Source of the DNA: Microbacterium sp. 18062
GTDB lineage: Bacteria > Actinomycetota > Actinomycetes > Actinomycetales > Microbacteriaceae
DNA length: 56,453 nt
Reading direction: 5' to 3'
NCBI RefSeq assembly: GCF_902706225.1
Contig: NZ_CACSKB010000025.1
Coordinates: 1-56,453, forward strand
How positions within the stretch are numbered: position 1 is the stretch's first letter; each line of letters begins with the position of its first letter. This document shows positions 16,779 through 26,442 of this stretch, in pieces. Position numbers and translations under genes: made by a program. The notes under the pieces are model-generated. The model was not told the DNA's origin and did no database searches. It saw only the letters and a list, made by a program, of their open reading frames with translations.

Positions 16779-17375
16779 CGGTACGCACACCTCGGACAGA
16801 GCCCGCGCATCCACCCCGACGCGGTCGTCGCCCCGACGGCGGTCGTCAGCGGCGACGTCACGATCGGCGCGGGCAGCCAGGTGCTGCACGGCGCCGTGAT
16901 CACCGCCGAGGGCGGGCCCGTCACGCTCGGGGAGAACGTCATCGTCATGGAGAACGCGGTCGTGCGCGCCAGCGCGGCGAACCCGGTGCACATCGGCGAC
17001 CACACCCTGATCGGTCCGATGGCGAGCATCTCGGGGGCGACGGTCGGGAAGGAGGTGTTCCTCGCCACGGGCGTGCGCGTGTTCAACGGCGCCGTGATCG
17101 GCGCCCGTAGCGAGGTGCGGATCAACGCGGTCGTTCACCTCCGCACGCACCTGCCCGAGCGCAGCGTCGTGCCGATCGGCTGGGTCGCGGTGGGCGACCC
17201 GGCCGTCGTCGTCCCACCCGACCAGCACGACGAGATCTGGGCGCGCCAGCAGGAGCTCGACTTCCCCGGCTACGTGTTCGGGCTCGACCGCGACACGCCC
17301 GATCTCATGGTGCAGCTCACCGAGCGCTACGGCCGCAGCCTCGCCCGCCACGCCGACGACGTGCCGCTCGACTGA
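16776..17375 (+). CDS. Gamma-carbonic-anhydrase-like left-handed beta-helix protein
   Basis: Left-handed beta-helix protein of 199 residues built of hexapeptide repeats (for example VSGDVTIGAGSQV, NPVHIGDHTLIG, AVIGARSEV). It matches the gamma-CA/PaaY family over its length. The three zinc-ligand histidines of active enzymes seem absent: where families have IH, IGHGA and LHGC, this protein reads VVRA, IGPMA and SISGA. It is therefore probably not a carbonic anhydrase, although acyl- or CoA-related roles of relatives remain possible. Convergent with ppc. Its TGA stop is the start of repeat copy A3. Confidence 0.8.
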   Translation: MRYAHLGQSPRIHPDAVVAPTAVVSGDVTIGAGSQVLHGAVITAEGGPVTLGENVIVMENAVVRASAANPVHIGDHTLIGPMASISGATVGKEVFLATGVRVFNGAVIGARSEVRINAVVHLRTHLPERSVVPIGWVAVGDPAVVVPPDQHDEIWARQQELDFPGYVFGLDRDTPDLMVQLTERYGRSLARHADDVPLD

Positions 17376-17562
17376 CCCGAAAGTCTCCCCGCCCCGGTTC
17401 TGTTGAACAGGCGCATTGCCTGGACTCTCCCCACCCCACGGAGCGCCCCGCAGGGGCGCGGAGCAGCTGACCCGAAAGTCTCCCCGAGGGGGAGAATTCG
17501 TCTCCTTCACCGCTCGTCAGCGACCCAGGATCACCGCTCGTCAGCGACCCAGGCCGCTGAGC
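17372..17562 (+). repeat. Mosaic stop-codon repeat, copy A3
   Basis: Begins at the stop codon (CTGACCCGAAAGTCTCCCC). Contains the GTTCTGTTGAACAGG block (about 17399), the palindromic GCGCCCCGCAGGGGCGC block, a second CTGACCCGAAAGTC (about 17468), a hairpin TCTCCCC/GGGGAGA (17479-17485/17489-17495), and a tandem 24-nt duplication (17507-17530 and 17531-17553). It ends in the core TCAGCGACCCAGGCCGCTGA (17541-17560). It fills the whole space between the convergent gamma-CA-like gene and ppc. Confidence 0.85.
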
Positions 17563-17569
17563 CGAGCGC

Positions 17570-20302
17570 TCACCCGGTGTTCTGCAGCCCCGCCGCGACG
17601 CCCGACACCGACAGGAGCAGCAGGCGCTGCTGTCCGGCATCCGGGGCGGTGTCCTCCGCCGTGTCGCGCAGCGCCCGCAGCGCCCGCAGCTGCAGGAGGG
17701 ACAGGGCGTCGACGTAGGGGCTCCGGAGCTTCACCGCGCGCTGCAGCACCGGCTTGTTCGCCAGCAGTCCGTCGCCGCCGGCGATCCGCACGACCCACGA
17801 CCGGGTCAGGGCCATCTCGTCCATGACGAGGGCCGCGAGGTCCTCGCGGTCGCCGAGCGCCAGGTACTGCCGTGCGATGCGGTCATCGGCCTTCGCGAGG
17901 CTCATCGCGACGTTGTCGATCATGGCGCGGAAGAGCGGCCACTCGGTGTACGCCTCCACGAGCGCCGCCTGGTCGCCCACGGCGTCGAGCGCGGTGCCGA
18001 GACCGAACCAGCCGGCGAGGTTGATGCGGGCCTGCGTCCACGCGAACACCCACGGGATGGCGCGGAGGTCCTCGAGGGACTCCACCGAGAGCCCTCGGCG
18101 CGCGGGGCGCGAGCCGAGGGCGAGCAGGCCGACCTCCTCCATGGGCGTGACGGTGGCGAACCACGGGGCGAAGCCGGGTGCCTTCACGAGCGAGAAGAAC
18201 CGTGCGCGGGACGACTCCTCCAGGATCCGGGCGATCTCGGCATAGCGCTCGGCGGCGCTGCGGTTGCGCTCCTCGTTCGAGGGGGCGGACGCCGTCAGGA
18301 TGGCGGCGGCCACCTGGTCGATGTGCCGCATCGCGATCGCCGGGTCGCCGTAGCGGGCGAAGATGACCTCGCCCTGCTCGGTGAGTTTGAAGCGGCCGTC
18401 GACCGAGTGCGGCGGCTGCGCGAGGATCGCGCTGTTCGCCGGTCCGCCGCCGCGCCCGAGGGCGCCGCCGCGGCCGTGGAAGAGCGTCAGCTCGATGCGG
18501 CTCTCCGAGGCCCACGCGGCGATCGCCGCCTGAGCCTCGTACAAGGCGAGGTTCGCGGCGACGGGGCCGACGTCCTTCGAGGAGTCCGAGTAGCCGAGCA
18601 TGACCTCGAGGCGACGCCCGGTCTCTTCGAGGCGCGCGACGAACTCGGCGTGCTCGGCGATCTCCGCGAGGATTCGGGGCGCGGCCTGCAGATCGGCGAA
18701 GGTCTCGAACAGGGGGATGACGTCGAGCACGGGCGGCGTCGCGTCGGGGCCCACGGCATGGCGCGCGAGCCGGTGCACGTTCGCGAGGTCCTGCGCGGAC
18801 TGCGTGAACGACACGATGTAGCGCCCGGCGGCGCGAGGGCCGAAGCGCTCCTGGATGTAGGCGATCGCGCGGAAGACCTCGAGCACCTCTTCGGCGAGCT
18901 CGCTGCGCTCCCCGCCGGCGTCGAGCTCGGCGAGCACCTTCGCGTGCACGGCGGAGTGCTGGCGCACCTCGAGCTCGGCGAGATGGAACCCGTAGGTCTC
19001 GACCTGCCAGATCAGCTGCTGCAGGTGGCCGTAGGCCTGGCGTCCGGCGCCGGCCGCGGAGAGCGAGCCCTGCACCGTGCGGAGGTCCTCGAGGAGGTGC
19101 TCGGGATCGCGGTAGGCGAGATCGGCGTCGCGCGTGCGCGTGGCCGCGATGCGCCGGGCGATGAGCAGCAGGATCCGGCGGTGCGGCTCGTTCGGGGAAC
19201 GCTTGGCGATCTCGTCGGCGGCGTCCTCGTCGGCGCTGCGGAGCCTCGTCCACAGGGCCCGCAGGGCATCGCTCGGCGGCGTGCTGTCGGCGTCGAGGGT
19301 GAGCGAGCGCCCGATGCGGCCCGTCGCGCGCTCGAGTCCGAGCAGCACGTGCTCGCTCGCGATGCCCGCCGCGGTGCGGGTGATCTTCGCGGTGACGAAC
19401 GGGTTTCCGTCGCGGTCGCCGCCGACCCAGGTGCCCACGCGCACGAAAGAGCGGACCATCGGGGCGCGGCTGCCCGCGTCCGCGCCCTGCAGGGCGTCGT
19501 CGATGCGCCGGTAGACCTGGGGCACGGCCGTGAAGAGCGTGTCGTCGAACGCGGCCATCACCGCGCGCACCTCGTCGGTCGGCGAGGGCTTCTCGGGGCG
19601 CAGCGGCGCGGTGCGCCAGAGCGTGTCGATCTCCTCCAGCATGCGGCGCTCGGTCCGCCGCCGACTCGAGGATCCCGAGGGCGTCTCGAGTCCTCCGTGC
19701 GGATCAGCGACCCGGGGCCGCTGATCCGCACCGTCCCGCAACGACGCGTCGTACTCGTCGAGCAGCGCGGACAGGCGCCGGATCCCGGTCGAGACCGCCC
19801 GGCGGCGGGCCTCGGTCGGGTGCGCGGTGAACACCGGGTGGAACCGGAGCGACTGCAGGCGCGCGAGCGCGGTGTCGTCGCCGACCTCCGCGGCGAGGCG
19901 GGCGAACGCCGTCGCCACGGAGTCCGCCGCGTCCTCCCGCTCGGGACGGCCGTCGCGGTCGCGCAGCACCCGCACGCGCTGATGCTCCTCGGCGAGGTTG
20001 ACGAGGTGGAAGTAGACCGTGAACGCGCGCGCGACCTCGTCGGCTCGTTCCACCGAGAACGAGTCGGCGATCCGCGCCGCCCGCGCGAAGGCCTCGGACC
20101 CCTCGTCCGTGTACGCCTCGATCGTGGCGACGCGGAGCCGTTCGACGTCCTCGTAGAGTCCCGCCGAGCCGCTCTCGCGCAGCACACGACCGAGGAGGGA
20201 GCCGAGCAGGCGCACGTCGGCGCGCATCCGCTCCGGGATCTCCTGGCCCGCCTCGTGACGTCCGACGAGGTCGAGGGCTTCGGTGGGGGTGGGTTCACGC
20301 AT
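17570..20302 (-). CDS. ppc: Phosphoenolpyruvate carboxylase
   Basis: Makes oxaloacetate from PEP and bicarbonate, the main anaplerotic step. About 910 residues. Catalytic motifs: FTAHPTEARRR with the essential His near 161, GGDRDGNPFVT, FHGRGGALGRGGGP, and the extreme C-terminal QNTG. The ATG at 20302 is chosen because a -10 TAGCGT ends 7 nt upstream; a GTG 9 nt further up is the alternative. Residues about 188-216 form a Gly/Ser/Arg-rich linker encoded by two perfect inverted repeats (around 19664-19693 and 19698-19730); the second matches the core of the mosaic repeat family. The linker lies in a normally variable loop, so function is probably intact. Confidence 0.96.
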   Translation of the reverse strand: MREPTPTEALDLVGRHEAGQEIPERMRADVRLLGSLLGRVLRESGSAGLYEDVERLRVATIEAYTDEGSEAFARAARIADSFSVERADEVARAFTVYFHLVNLAEEHQRVRVLRDRDGRPEREDAADSVATAFARLAAEVGDDTALARLQSLRFHPVFTAHPTEARRRAVSTGIRRLSALLDEYDASLRDGADQRPRVADPHGGLETPSGSSSRRRTERRMLEEIDTLWRTAPLRPEKPSPTDEVRAVMAAFDDTLFTAVPQVYRRIDDALQGADAGSRAPMVRSFVRVGTWVGGDRDGNPFVTAKITRTAAGIASEHVLLGLERATGRIGRSLTLDADSTPPSDALRALWTRLRSADEDAADEIAKRSPNEPHRRILLLIARRIAATRTRDADLAYRDPEHLLEDLRTVQGSLSAAGAGRQAYGHLQQLIWQVETYGFHLAELEVRQHSAVHAKVLAELDAGGERSELAEEVLEVFRAIAYIQERFGPRAAGRYIVSFTQSAQDLANVHRLARHAVGPDATPPVLDVIPLFETFADLQAAPRILAEIAEHAEFVARLEETGRRLEVMLGYSDSSKDVGPVAANLALYEAQAAIAAWASESRIELTLFHGRGGALGRGGGPANSAILAQPPHSVDGRFKLTEQGEVIFARYGDPAIAMRHIDQVAAAILTASAPSNEERNRSAAERYAEIARILEESSRARFFSLVKAPGFAPWFATVTPMEEVGLLALGSRPARRGLSVESLEDLRAIPWVFAWTQARINLAGWFGLGTALDAVGDQAALVEAYTEWPLFRAMIDNVAMSLAKADDRIARQYLALGDREDLAALVMDEMALTRSWVVRIAGGDGLLANKPVLQRAVKLRSPYVDALSLLQLRALRALRDTAEDTAPDAGQQRLLLLSVSGVAAGLQNTG
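19698..19730. repeat. Mosaic-repeat core inside ppc coding sequence
   Basis: TGCGGATCAGCG (19698-19709) and CGCTGATCCGCA (19719-19730) pair perfectly. The centre TCAGCGACCCGGGGCCGCTGA (21 nt at 19704-19724, written here with key parts TCAGCGACC and GGCCGCTGA) matches the intergenic cores at 14260, 17541 and 41096. In frame within ppc. Confidence 0.75.
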
Positions 20303-20315
20303 GTCCTCCACGCTA
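20300..20315 (-). promoter_or_regulatory. -10 element and probable leaderless start of ppc
   Basis: On the minus strand TAGCGT (20310-20315), 7 nt, ATG (20300-20302). GGAGG lies within the 7 nt but only 2 nt from the ATG, too close for a normal RBS. Confidence 0.45.
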
Positions 20316-20483
20316 CTGGCAGCGGTGTTACGCCGATGTCACGGTGCCGGCGAGCGCCGCCCGGCGACGCGGAGGCGGATCCGGCGACCCGCGGCGGATA
20401 TGCTGTCGGGCGGTGTGCCGGGAAGTCTGGTCGGCCCGTCGCGGCATCGTGTCGCGACGGATGTGACGAGCCGCGGAGGTTCC

Positions 20484-21635
20484 ATGTCGCTCTTGCGTTC
20501 CGAGCGGTTTCCCGCGGTCGTCCTTCTGGGCGCCGCGGCGGCCGGCCTGATCGTCGCGAACTCGCCGCTCGGTGGCGCAGTGACGCAGTCGAAGGCGATC
20601 CCTCTCGGCATCCCCGGCGTGTTCGAGCTGTCGCTCGGGCACTGGGTCCAGGACGGCCTGCTCGCGGTGTTCTTCTTCGTCGTGGCCGTCGAGCTGCGAT
20701 TCGAGCTCACCGCGGGGCAACTCGGCACCCTGCGCAAGGCCGTTCAGCCGGCCATCGCCGCGGCCGGCGGCGTGATCGTCCCGATCCTGATCTACGTCGC
20801 GTTCTCGGCGGGGAGTCCCTCGGCCGCGGGCTGGCCGATTCCGACGGCCACCGACATCGCGTTCGCGCTCGGGGTGCTCGCGGTCTTCGGGCGGGGCCTG
20901 CCGTCCGGGCTCCGGATCTTCCTCCTGGCCCTGGCCATCCTCGACGACGTCGTCGGGATCGTGTTCATCGCGGTGCTCTTCACCGAGGGCGTGGACGTCG
21001 TTCCTCTCCTGCTCGCGGTCTCTGCGCTCGCCGCGTTCACGCTGCTCAGCCGTCGCCTCACCGAGAGGAACCGGCTGCCCGTCGGCATCGTGCTGGTGCT
21101 CCTCGCCGTCACGACCTGGACGCTCGTCCAGCTGTCGGGCGTGCACGCCACGATCGCGGGGGTGGCTCTGGGCCTGATGATGGCGCAGTCCCCGGCGCTG
21201 CGGGTGCGACATGCGCTCGAGCCGTGTGTGAACGGGCTCGTGCTGCCACTGTTCGCATTCTCGGCCGCGCTGGTCATCGTGCCCGCCGTCGGGCTCGCTC
21301 AGCTGCAGCCCGCCTTCTGGGGTGTGATCGTCGCACTTCCGGTGGGAAAGATCGTCGGGATCGCGCTCTTCGGCGCCATCGCGCAGCGCGTGGCGGGCGA
21401 GCGGGGCGCGTGGCTGCCCTGGGGCGACCTGCTGGTGGCGGGATCCCTCGGCGGCATCGGGTTCACCGTCTCGCTGCTGCTGTCCGAGCTGGCCTTCGCC
21501 GCCGACCCTCTCCTCCGCGACGAGGCGACGCTCGGCGTGCTCGCCGGCTCGACGATCTCGCTCGTGCTGGCCGCCGTTCTCGTATCGTGGCGGGCACGTC
21601 ACTACCGCCGAACCGCCGAGGAGGCCCGCGCATGA
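20484..21635 (+). CDS. nhaA: Na+/H+ antiporter NhaA
   Basis: Exchanges two protons for one sodium ion across the membrane. Length 383 with 11-12 helices. The ion-binding aspartate pair is in LAILDDVVGI (about residues 150-160), matching D163/D164 of E. coli NhaA; the family motif TDIAFALGVLAVFG and the C-terminal GSLGGIGFTVSLLLSELAF are present. The chosen ATG follows GGAGG; a long upstream in-frame extension has no RBS and overlaps ppc antisense. mazG overlaps its stop by 4 bp. Confidence 0.95.
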   Translation: MSLLRSERFPAVVLLGAAAAGLIVANSPLGGAVTQSKAIPLGIPGVFELSLGHWVQDGLLAVFFFVVAVELRFELTAGQLGTLRKAVQPAIAAAGGVIVPILIYVAFSAGSPSAAGWPIPTATDIAFALGVLAVFGRGLPSGLRIFLLALAILDDVVGIVFIAVLFTEGVDVVPLLLAVSALAAFTLLSRRLTERNRLPVGIVLVLLAVTTWTLVQLSGVHATIAGVALGLMMAQSPALRVRHALEPCVNGLVLPLFAFSAALVIVPAVGLAQLQPAFWGVIVALPVGKIVGIALFGAIAQRVAGERGAWLPWGDLLVAGSLGGIGFTVSLLLSELAFAADPLLRDEATLGVLAGSTISLVLAAVLVSWRARHYRRTAEEARA

Positions 21636-22303
21636 CCGATCACGGAGCATCGGACGAGCCCGACCCGCTGCGCCGGGCCGCCGACGTCATGCGGCAGGTG
21701 CGCGACCGCTGCGTGTGGACGCAGGGGATCGACCACCGCGACCTCGTGCCGTACCTGGTGGAGGAGAGCCACGAGGTGATCGACGCGATCGAGTCCGGCA
21801 GTCGTGCCGAGCTTCGCGAAGAGCTCGGCGACCTGCTGTGGCAGGTGCTCTTCCACACCGAGATCGCCTCCCGCGACCCGGTCGCGCCCTTCGGCATCGA
21901 CGACGTCGCCGGTGACCTCGCGACGAAGATGGTGCGCCGGCATCCGCATGTCTTCGGGGATGCCGTGGCCACGACCCCCGCGGAGGTCCTGGTGCACTGG
22001 AACGCCGCCAAGGCGGCGGAGAAGCGCGAACGCAGCAGCGTCCTCGACGGCGTGCCCCGTTCGATGCCGTCGCTCGCGCTGGCCCAGAAGCTGCTGGGGC
22101 GGGCGGATGCGGTGGGCACCGTTCCCGTGCCCGACCGGCCCCTGGAACTCGCGACGGAGGACGACATCGGCGACGCCCTCCTCGCGCTCGTGGCCCGCGC
22201 CCGGGCGGAGGGGTGGGATGCCGAGCGGGCCCTGCGCACCCGCATCCGGGCACTCGAGTCCGACATCCGCGACGCGGAGACGGGCGGCGTCGACCTGGGA
22301 TGA
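21632..22303 (+). CDS. mazG: MazG nucleoside triphosphate pyrophosphohydrolase
   Basis: House-cleaning enzyme that hydrolyses abnormal or excess NTPs to NMP. Length 223. The metal-binding acidic helices are VEESHEVIDAI and EELGDLLWQVLFH, the MazG EExxE..ExxD pattern, and RHPHVFG precedes a second partial half. It starts in an ATGA overlap with nhaA, so it is translationally coupled to it. In many actinobacteria mazG sits between mfd and eno, and that order is kept here with nhaA and hisS inserted. Confidence 0.94.
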   Translation: MTDHGASDEPDPLRRAADVMRQVRDRCVWTQGIDHRDLVPYLVEESHEVIDAIESGSRAELREELGDLLWQVLFHTEIASRDPVAPFGIDDVAGDLATKMVRRHPHVFGDAVATTPAEVLVHWNAAKAAEKRERSSVLDGVPRSMPSLALAQKLLGRADAVGTVPVPDRPLELATEDDIGDALLALVARARAEGWDAERALRTRIRALESDIRDAETGGVDLG

Positions 22304-22319
22304 TGGGGGAGTGGCAGCA

Positions 22320-23591
22320 GTGAACCCGCCGCGCGGCATGCGCGATTTCCTCCCCGCAGACAAGGCCCGCCGTGAGCGGGTGCTCGCCGTGATCCGTGAC
22401 CGCTATCGCGCGCACGGCTTCGACGAGATCGAGACGCCCGTCGTCGAGGACTACGACCGGCTGCACGCCGGCATGGGCGGCGACAACGAGAAGCTCGCCT
22501 TCAACGTGCTGAGACGGGGGCTGGACGCGGACGCCGTCCGCGCCGCGGCCGACGATCCCGCCGGCCTCAGCGACCTGGGTCTGCGCTTCGACCTGACGGT
22601 GCCGCTCGCCCGCTTCTACGCCTCGCACCGGGGCGAGCTGCCCGGCGTCTTCCGGTCGATCCAGATCGCGCCGGTCTGGCGGGCGGAGCGACCGCAGAAG
22701 GGGCGCTACCGCCAGTTCGTGCAGTGCGACATCGACATCATCGGCGACGCATCCGCCCGGGCCGAGGCGGAGCTCATCGTGGCGACCCTCGACACGCTCG
22801 ACGCCCTGGGGCTCGAGGGGGCGAGCGTGCGGATCAACGACCGCCGCGCCCTCGACGCGGTGCTCGACGTGTTCGGGTTCGCCGCCGAGGAGCGCCCGGG
22901 CGTGCTCATCACGATCGACAAGCTCGACAAGATCGGGCCGGCCGGGGTCGTCGCCGAGCTCCGCGAGCGCGGGGCGACCGCATCCGCCGTCGGCGCGTTC
23001 GCGGCGTTCCTCGATCGCGCCCCGCTCGAGACGTCCGTCTACGGCGAGGCGCAGATCCGCGCGGGGCTCCCGGCCGGCGTCGGCGACGAGGTCGTCGCGC
23101 ACCTGGTCGGCCTCGGCTCCGCCGTGCGGGCTGCGCGAGGCGCCGCCGCCGTGCCCCTCGTCTTCGACCCGTTCCTCGTTCGCGGCATGGGGTACTACAC
23201 CGGCACGATCTTCGAGCTCGCGCATCCCTCGGTGCCGTACTCGCTCGGCGGCGGCGGCCGCTACGACGGCATGATCGGCCGGTTCCTCGGTCAGAGCGTG
23301 CCTGCGGTCGGCTTCTCGATCGGGTTCGAGCGGATCGTCGACCTCGTCGAGGCGACGACGGACGCCGCCGCCGACGCGGTCGTGCTCGTCCACGACCGCG
23401 ACGTGCCCCTCGCGGAGCTCGTCGCGCTGAAGGCGGCCCTCGTCGCCCGAGGGTCGCGGGTGCGGCTCGAGCAGCGCACCAAGAACCTCAAGGGGCTGCT
23501 CGAGCGTGCCGCAGCCGACGGCTACGCCTCGTTCGCGACGGTCTCTGCGGGTGCCGAGGTCGACGCGCTCGAGATCAAGCCGCTCGGCTGA
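22320..23591 (+). CDS. hisS: Histidyl-tRNA synthetase
   Basis: Class II synthetase charging tRNA-His. Length 423. Motif 2 is IQIAPVWRAERPQKGRYRQFVQCDIDIIG, given here as the parts WRAERPQKGRYRQF and QCDIDIIG; histidine-binding LVRGMGYYTGTIFE and motif 3 GGGRYDGMIGRF then GFSIGFERI follow. The C-terminal anticodon-binding domain starts at about residue 345. The GTG at 22320 is preferred because GGGGGAG lies 8 nt upstream; a GTG 9 nt earlier overlaps that RBS. Starts 16 nt after mazG. Confidence 0.96.
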   Translation: MNPPRGMRDFLPADKARRERVLAVIRDRYRAHGFDEIETPVVEDYDRLHAGMGGDNEKLAFNVLRRGLDADAVRAAADDPAGLSDLGLRFDLTVPLARFYASHRGELPGVFRSIQIAPVWRAERPQKGRYRQFVQCDIDIIGDASARAEAELIVATLDTLDALGLEGASVRINDRRALDAVLDVFGFAAEERPGVLITIDKLDKIGPAGVVAELRERGATASAVGAFAAFLDRAPLETSVYGEAQIRAGLPAGVGDEVVAHLVGLGSAVRAARGAAAVPLVFDPFLVRGMGYYTGTIFELAHPSVPYSLGGGGRYDGMIGRFLGQSVPAVGFSIGFERIVDLVEATTDAAADAVVLVHDRDVPLAELVALKAALVARGSRVRLEQRTKNLKGLLERAAADGYASFATVSAGAEVDALEIKPLG

Positions 23592-23611
23592 ACGGCGCTC
23601 GCGATCCTCAG

Positions 23612-23647
23612 CCCCTCGGCCTCGGGTGCGGTGTCCCGTCCGAGGGG
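23612..23647 (+). terminator. Hairpin after hisS
   Basis: CCCCTCGG (23612-23619) and CCGAGGGG (23640-23647) form an 8-bp stem with a 20-nt loop, followed by TTG. Weak terminator candidate. Confidence 0.45.
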
Positions 23648-23682
23648 TTGACCTCGGGGGAGCCGACGGGTTGGCTGGGCGC

Positions 23683-24393
23683 GTGAGCGAGACGACGCCG
23701 GTCCCCACGCCCGAGGGGTGGCGTGCCGTCGACGCCTACCTCACCGATCTGCTGGTCGGGCACGACGAGGCACTCGCGCACGCCGTGCGCGATCAGCGAT
23801 CGGCGGGGCTCCCACCGATCGAGGTGGCACCGGTCAGCGCCAAGCTGCTGCACCTGCTCGTGCGCATCGCCGGAGCCCGCCGCATCCTCGAGATCGGCAC
23901 GCTCGGCGGATACTCGACGATCTGGCTCGCCCGCGCACTGCCCGCGGGCGGTCGGGTGACGACGTGTGAGGCAGAGCCGCGCAACGCGGCGGTCGCCCGC
24001 CGCAGCATCGATCGTGCCGGTGTGGGCGATCGGGTCGAGATCCGGCAGGGGAGGGCCGCCGATGTGCTGCCGACCCTGGAGGGCCCGTACGACCTCGTCT
24101 TCATCGACGCCGACAAGGAGTCGAACGCGCTCTACCTCGACTGGGCGGCACGGCTCGGACGGCCCGGCACCGTGATCGTCGTCGACAACGTGGTGCGCGC
24201 GGGGAGGATCGTCGACCCGACCGCGACCGGTTCGCAGGTCGAGGGCGTGCGTCGCGGTCTCGAGCTGCTCGCCGCCGACCCGCGTTTCGACGCGACGGCG
24301 CTGCAGACCCTCGACGCCAAGGGCTGGGACGGGTTCGCGATCGCGGTGGTGACGGATGCGGACACGGTCGCTGTGCCGGAAGCGCCGCTTCAC

Positions 24394-24396
<3 letters not shown>
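23683..24396 (+). CDS. SAM-dependent O-methyltransferase (catechol-type)
   Basis: Methyltransferase of 237 residues of the family-3 (CCoAOMT/COMT-like) type. SAM-binding motif I is ILEIGTLGGYSTIWLARAL (about 68-86), followed by the acidic CEAEPRN (about 98). The metal-binding DLVFIDADKESN (about 137) and IVVDNVVRAGRIVDP (about 167) are conserved. The substrate is probably a catechol or phenolic compound; this cannot be refined from sequence. GTG start with a weak RBS. No close partner gene; eno follows on its own promoter. Confidence 0.92.
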
Positions 24397-25782
<1,386 letters not shown>

Positions 25783-25810
25783 GTCCCGCACCCGAGAAGC
25801 ATCCGACGAG

Positions 25811-25844
25811 AGGGGGAGCCGTGTCCCGACGAACGGCTCCCCCT
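25811..25844 (+). terminator. Perfect hairpin across the ftsB/divIC start codon
   Basis: AGGGGGAGCCGT (25811-25822) and ACGGCTCCCCCT (25833-25844) pair over 12 bp with a 10-nt loop. It looks like the terminator of eno but contains both the RBS and the GTG start (25821) of the next gene. Confidence 0.7.
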
Positions 25845-26396
25845 TCCCGTACTCGCGATCAGGCTCGTTCCGATGGTCGGGCTCGTTCCCGCGACCGCGT
25901 CGGCTCCGGGGGACGGGATGGCGCGTCCCGCCGCGTCGACGTGCGGGAGTGGCTCGGCGGCATCAGACTGTCGGGGTTCATGGTGATCATGCTGGGCCTC
26001 GTCGTGCTCGGCGTGCTCGTGCTCGTGCCCACCGTCGGCACCTATCTCGACCAGCAGAGCCGCATCCGGGCCCTCGAGCACTCGGTCCAGCTCACGCAGG
26101 ACGAGATCGACGAGCTCCAGACCCAGAGCGATCGCTGGGACGATCCCGCGTACATCACCACCCAGGCTAGGGAACGGTTGTACTACGTGCGACCGGGCGA
26201 GGTCGTCTATCTCGTCGACAACGATCTGTCCGAGGCCGAGCAGCCTCGTGAGCAGGAGGACGTCAGCGACCAGGTCGAGCAGACCCGCACCGACTGGATG
26301 GCGCAGTTCGTGCGCTCGATCACGGCCGCAGGCGGGGCGCAGACCGCGGTCGCGCCCACCGAGGCGCCGGCCGAGCAGGAGACCCCGGCGCCCTGA
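25821..26396 (+). CDS. Septum formation initiator, FtsB/DivIC family
   Basis: Bitopic divisome protein of 191 residues. A basic, Arg/Ser-rich cytoplasmic tail (about 1-48) is followed by one membrane helix (about 54-74), then a coiled coil (about 79-105, DQQSRIRALEHSVQLTQDEID). A conserved YITTQARERLYYVRPGEVV stretch (about 112-130) is typical of the actinobacterial DivIC-like proteins after eno. The C-terminus is acidic and Pro/Ala-rich. The GTG follows AGGGGGAG. RBS and start are buried in a perfect hairpin, implying low or conditional translation. Confidence 0.9.
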   Translation: MSRRTAPPSRTRDQARSDGRARSRDRVGSGGRDGASRRVDVREWLGGIRLSGFMVIMLGLVVLGVLVLVPTVGTYLDQQSRIRALEHSVQLTQDEIDELQTQSDRWDDPAYITTQARERLYYVRPGEVVYLVDNDLSEAEQPREQEDVSDQVEQTRTDWMAQFVRSITAAGGAQTAVAPTEAPAEQETPAP

Positions 26397-26427
26397 CCGG
26401 CGGCGGCGCCCCGACCGGCACGGACGG

Positions 26428-26442
26428 TACCCTGGCGGGGTG
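26428..26442 (+). promoter_or_regulatory. -10 element and leaderless start of DUF501 gene
   Basis: TACCCT (26428-26433), 6 nt, GTG at 26440; no RBS. Confidence 0.45.
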
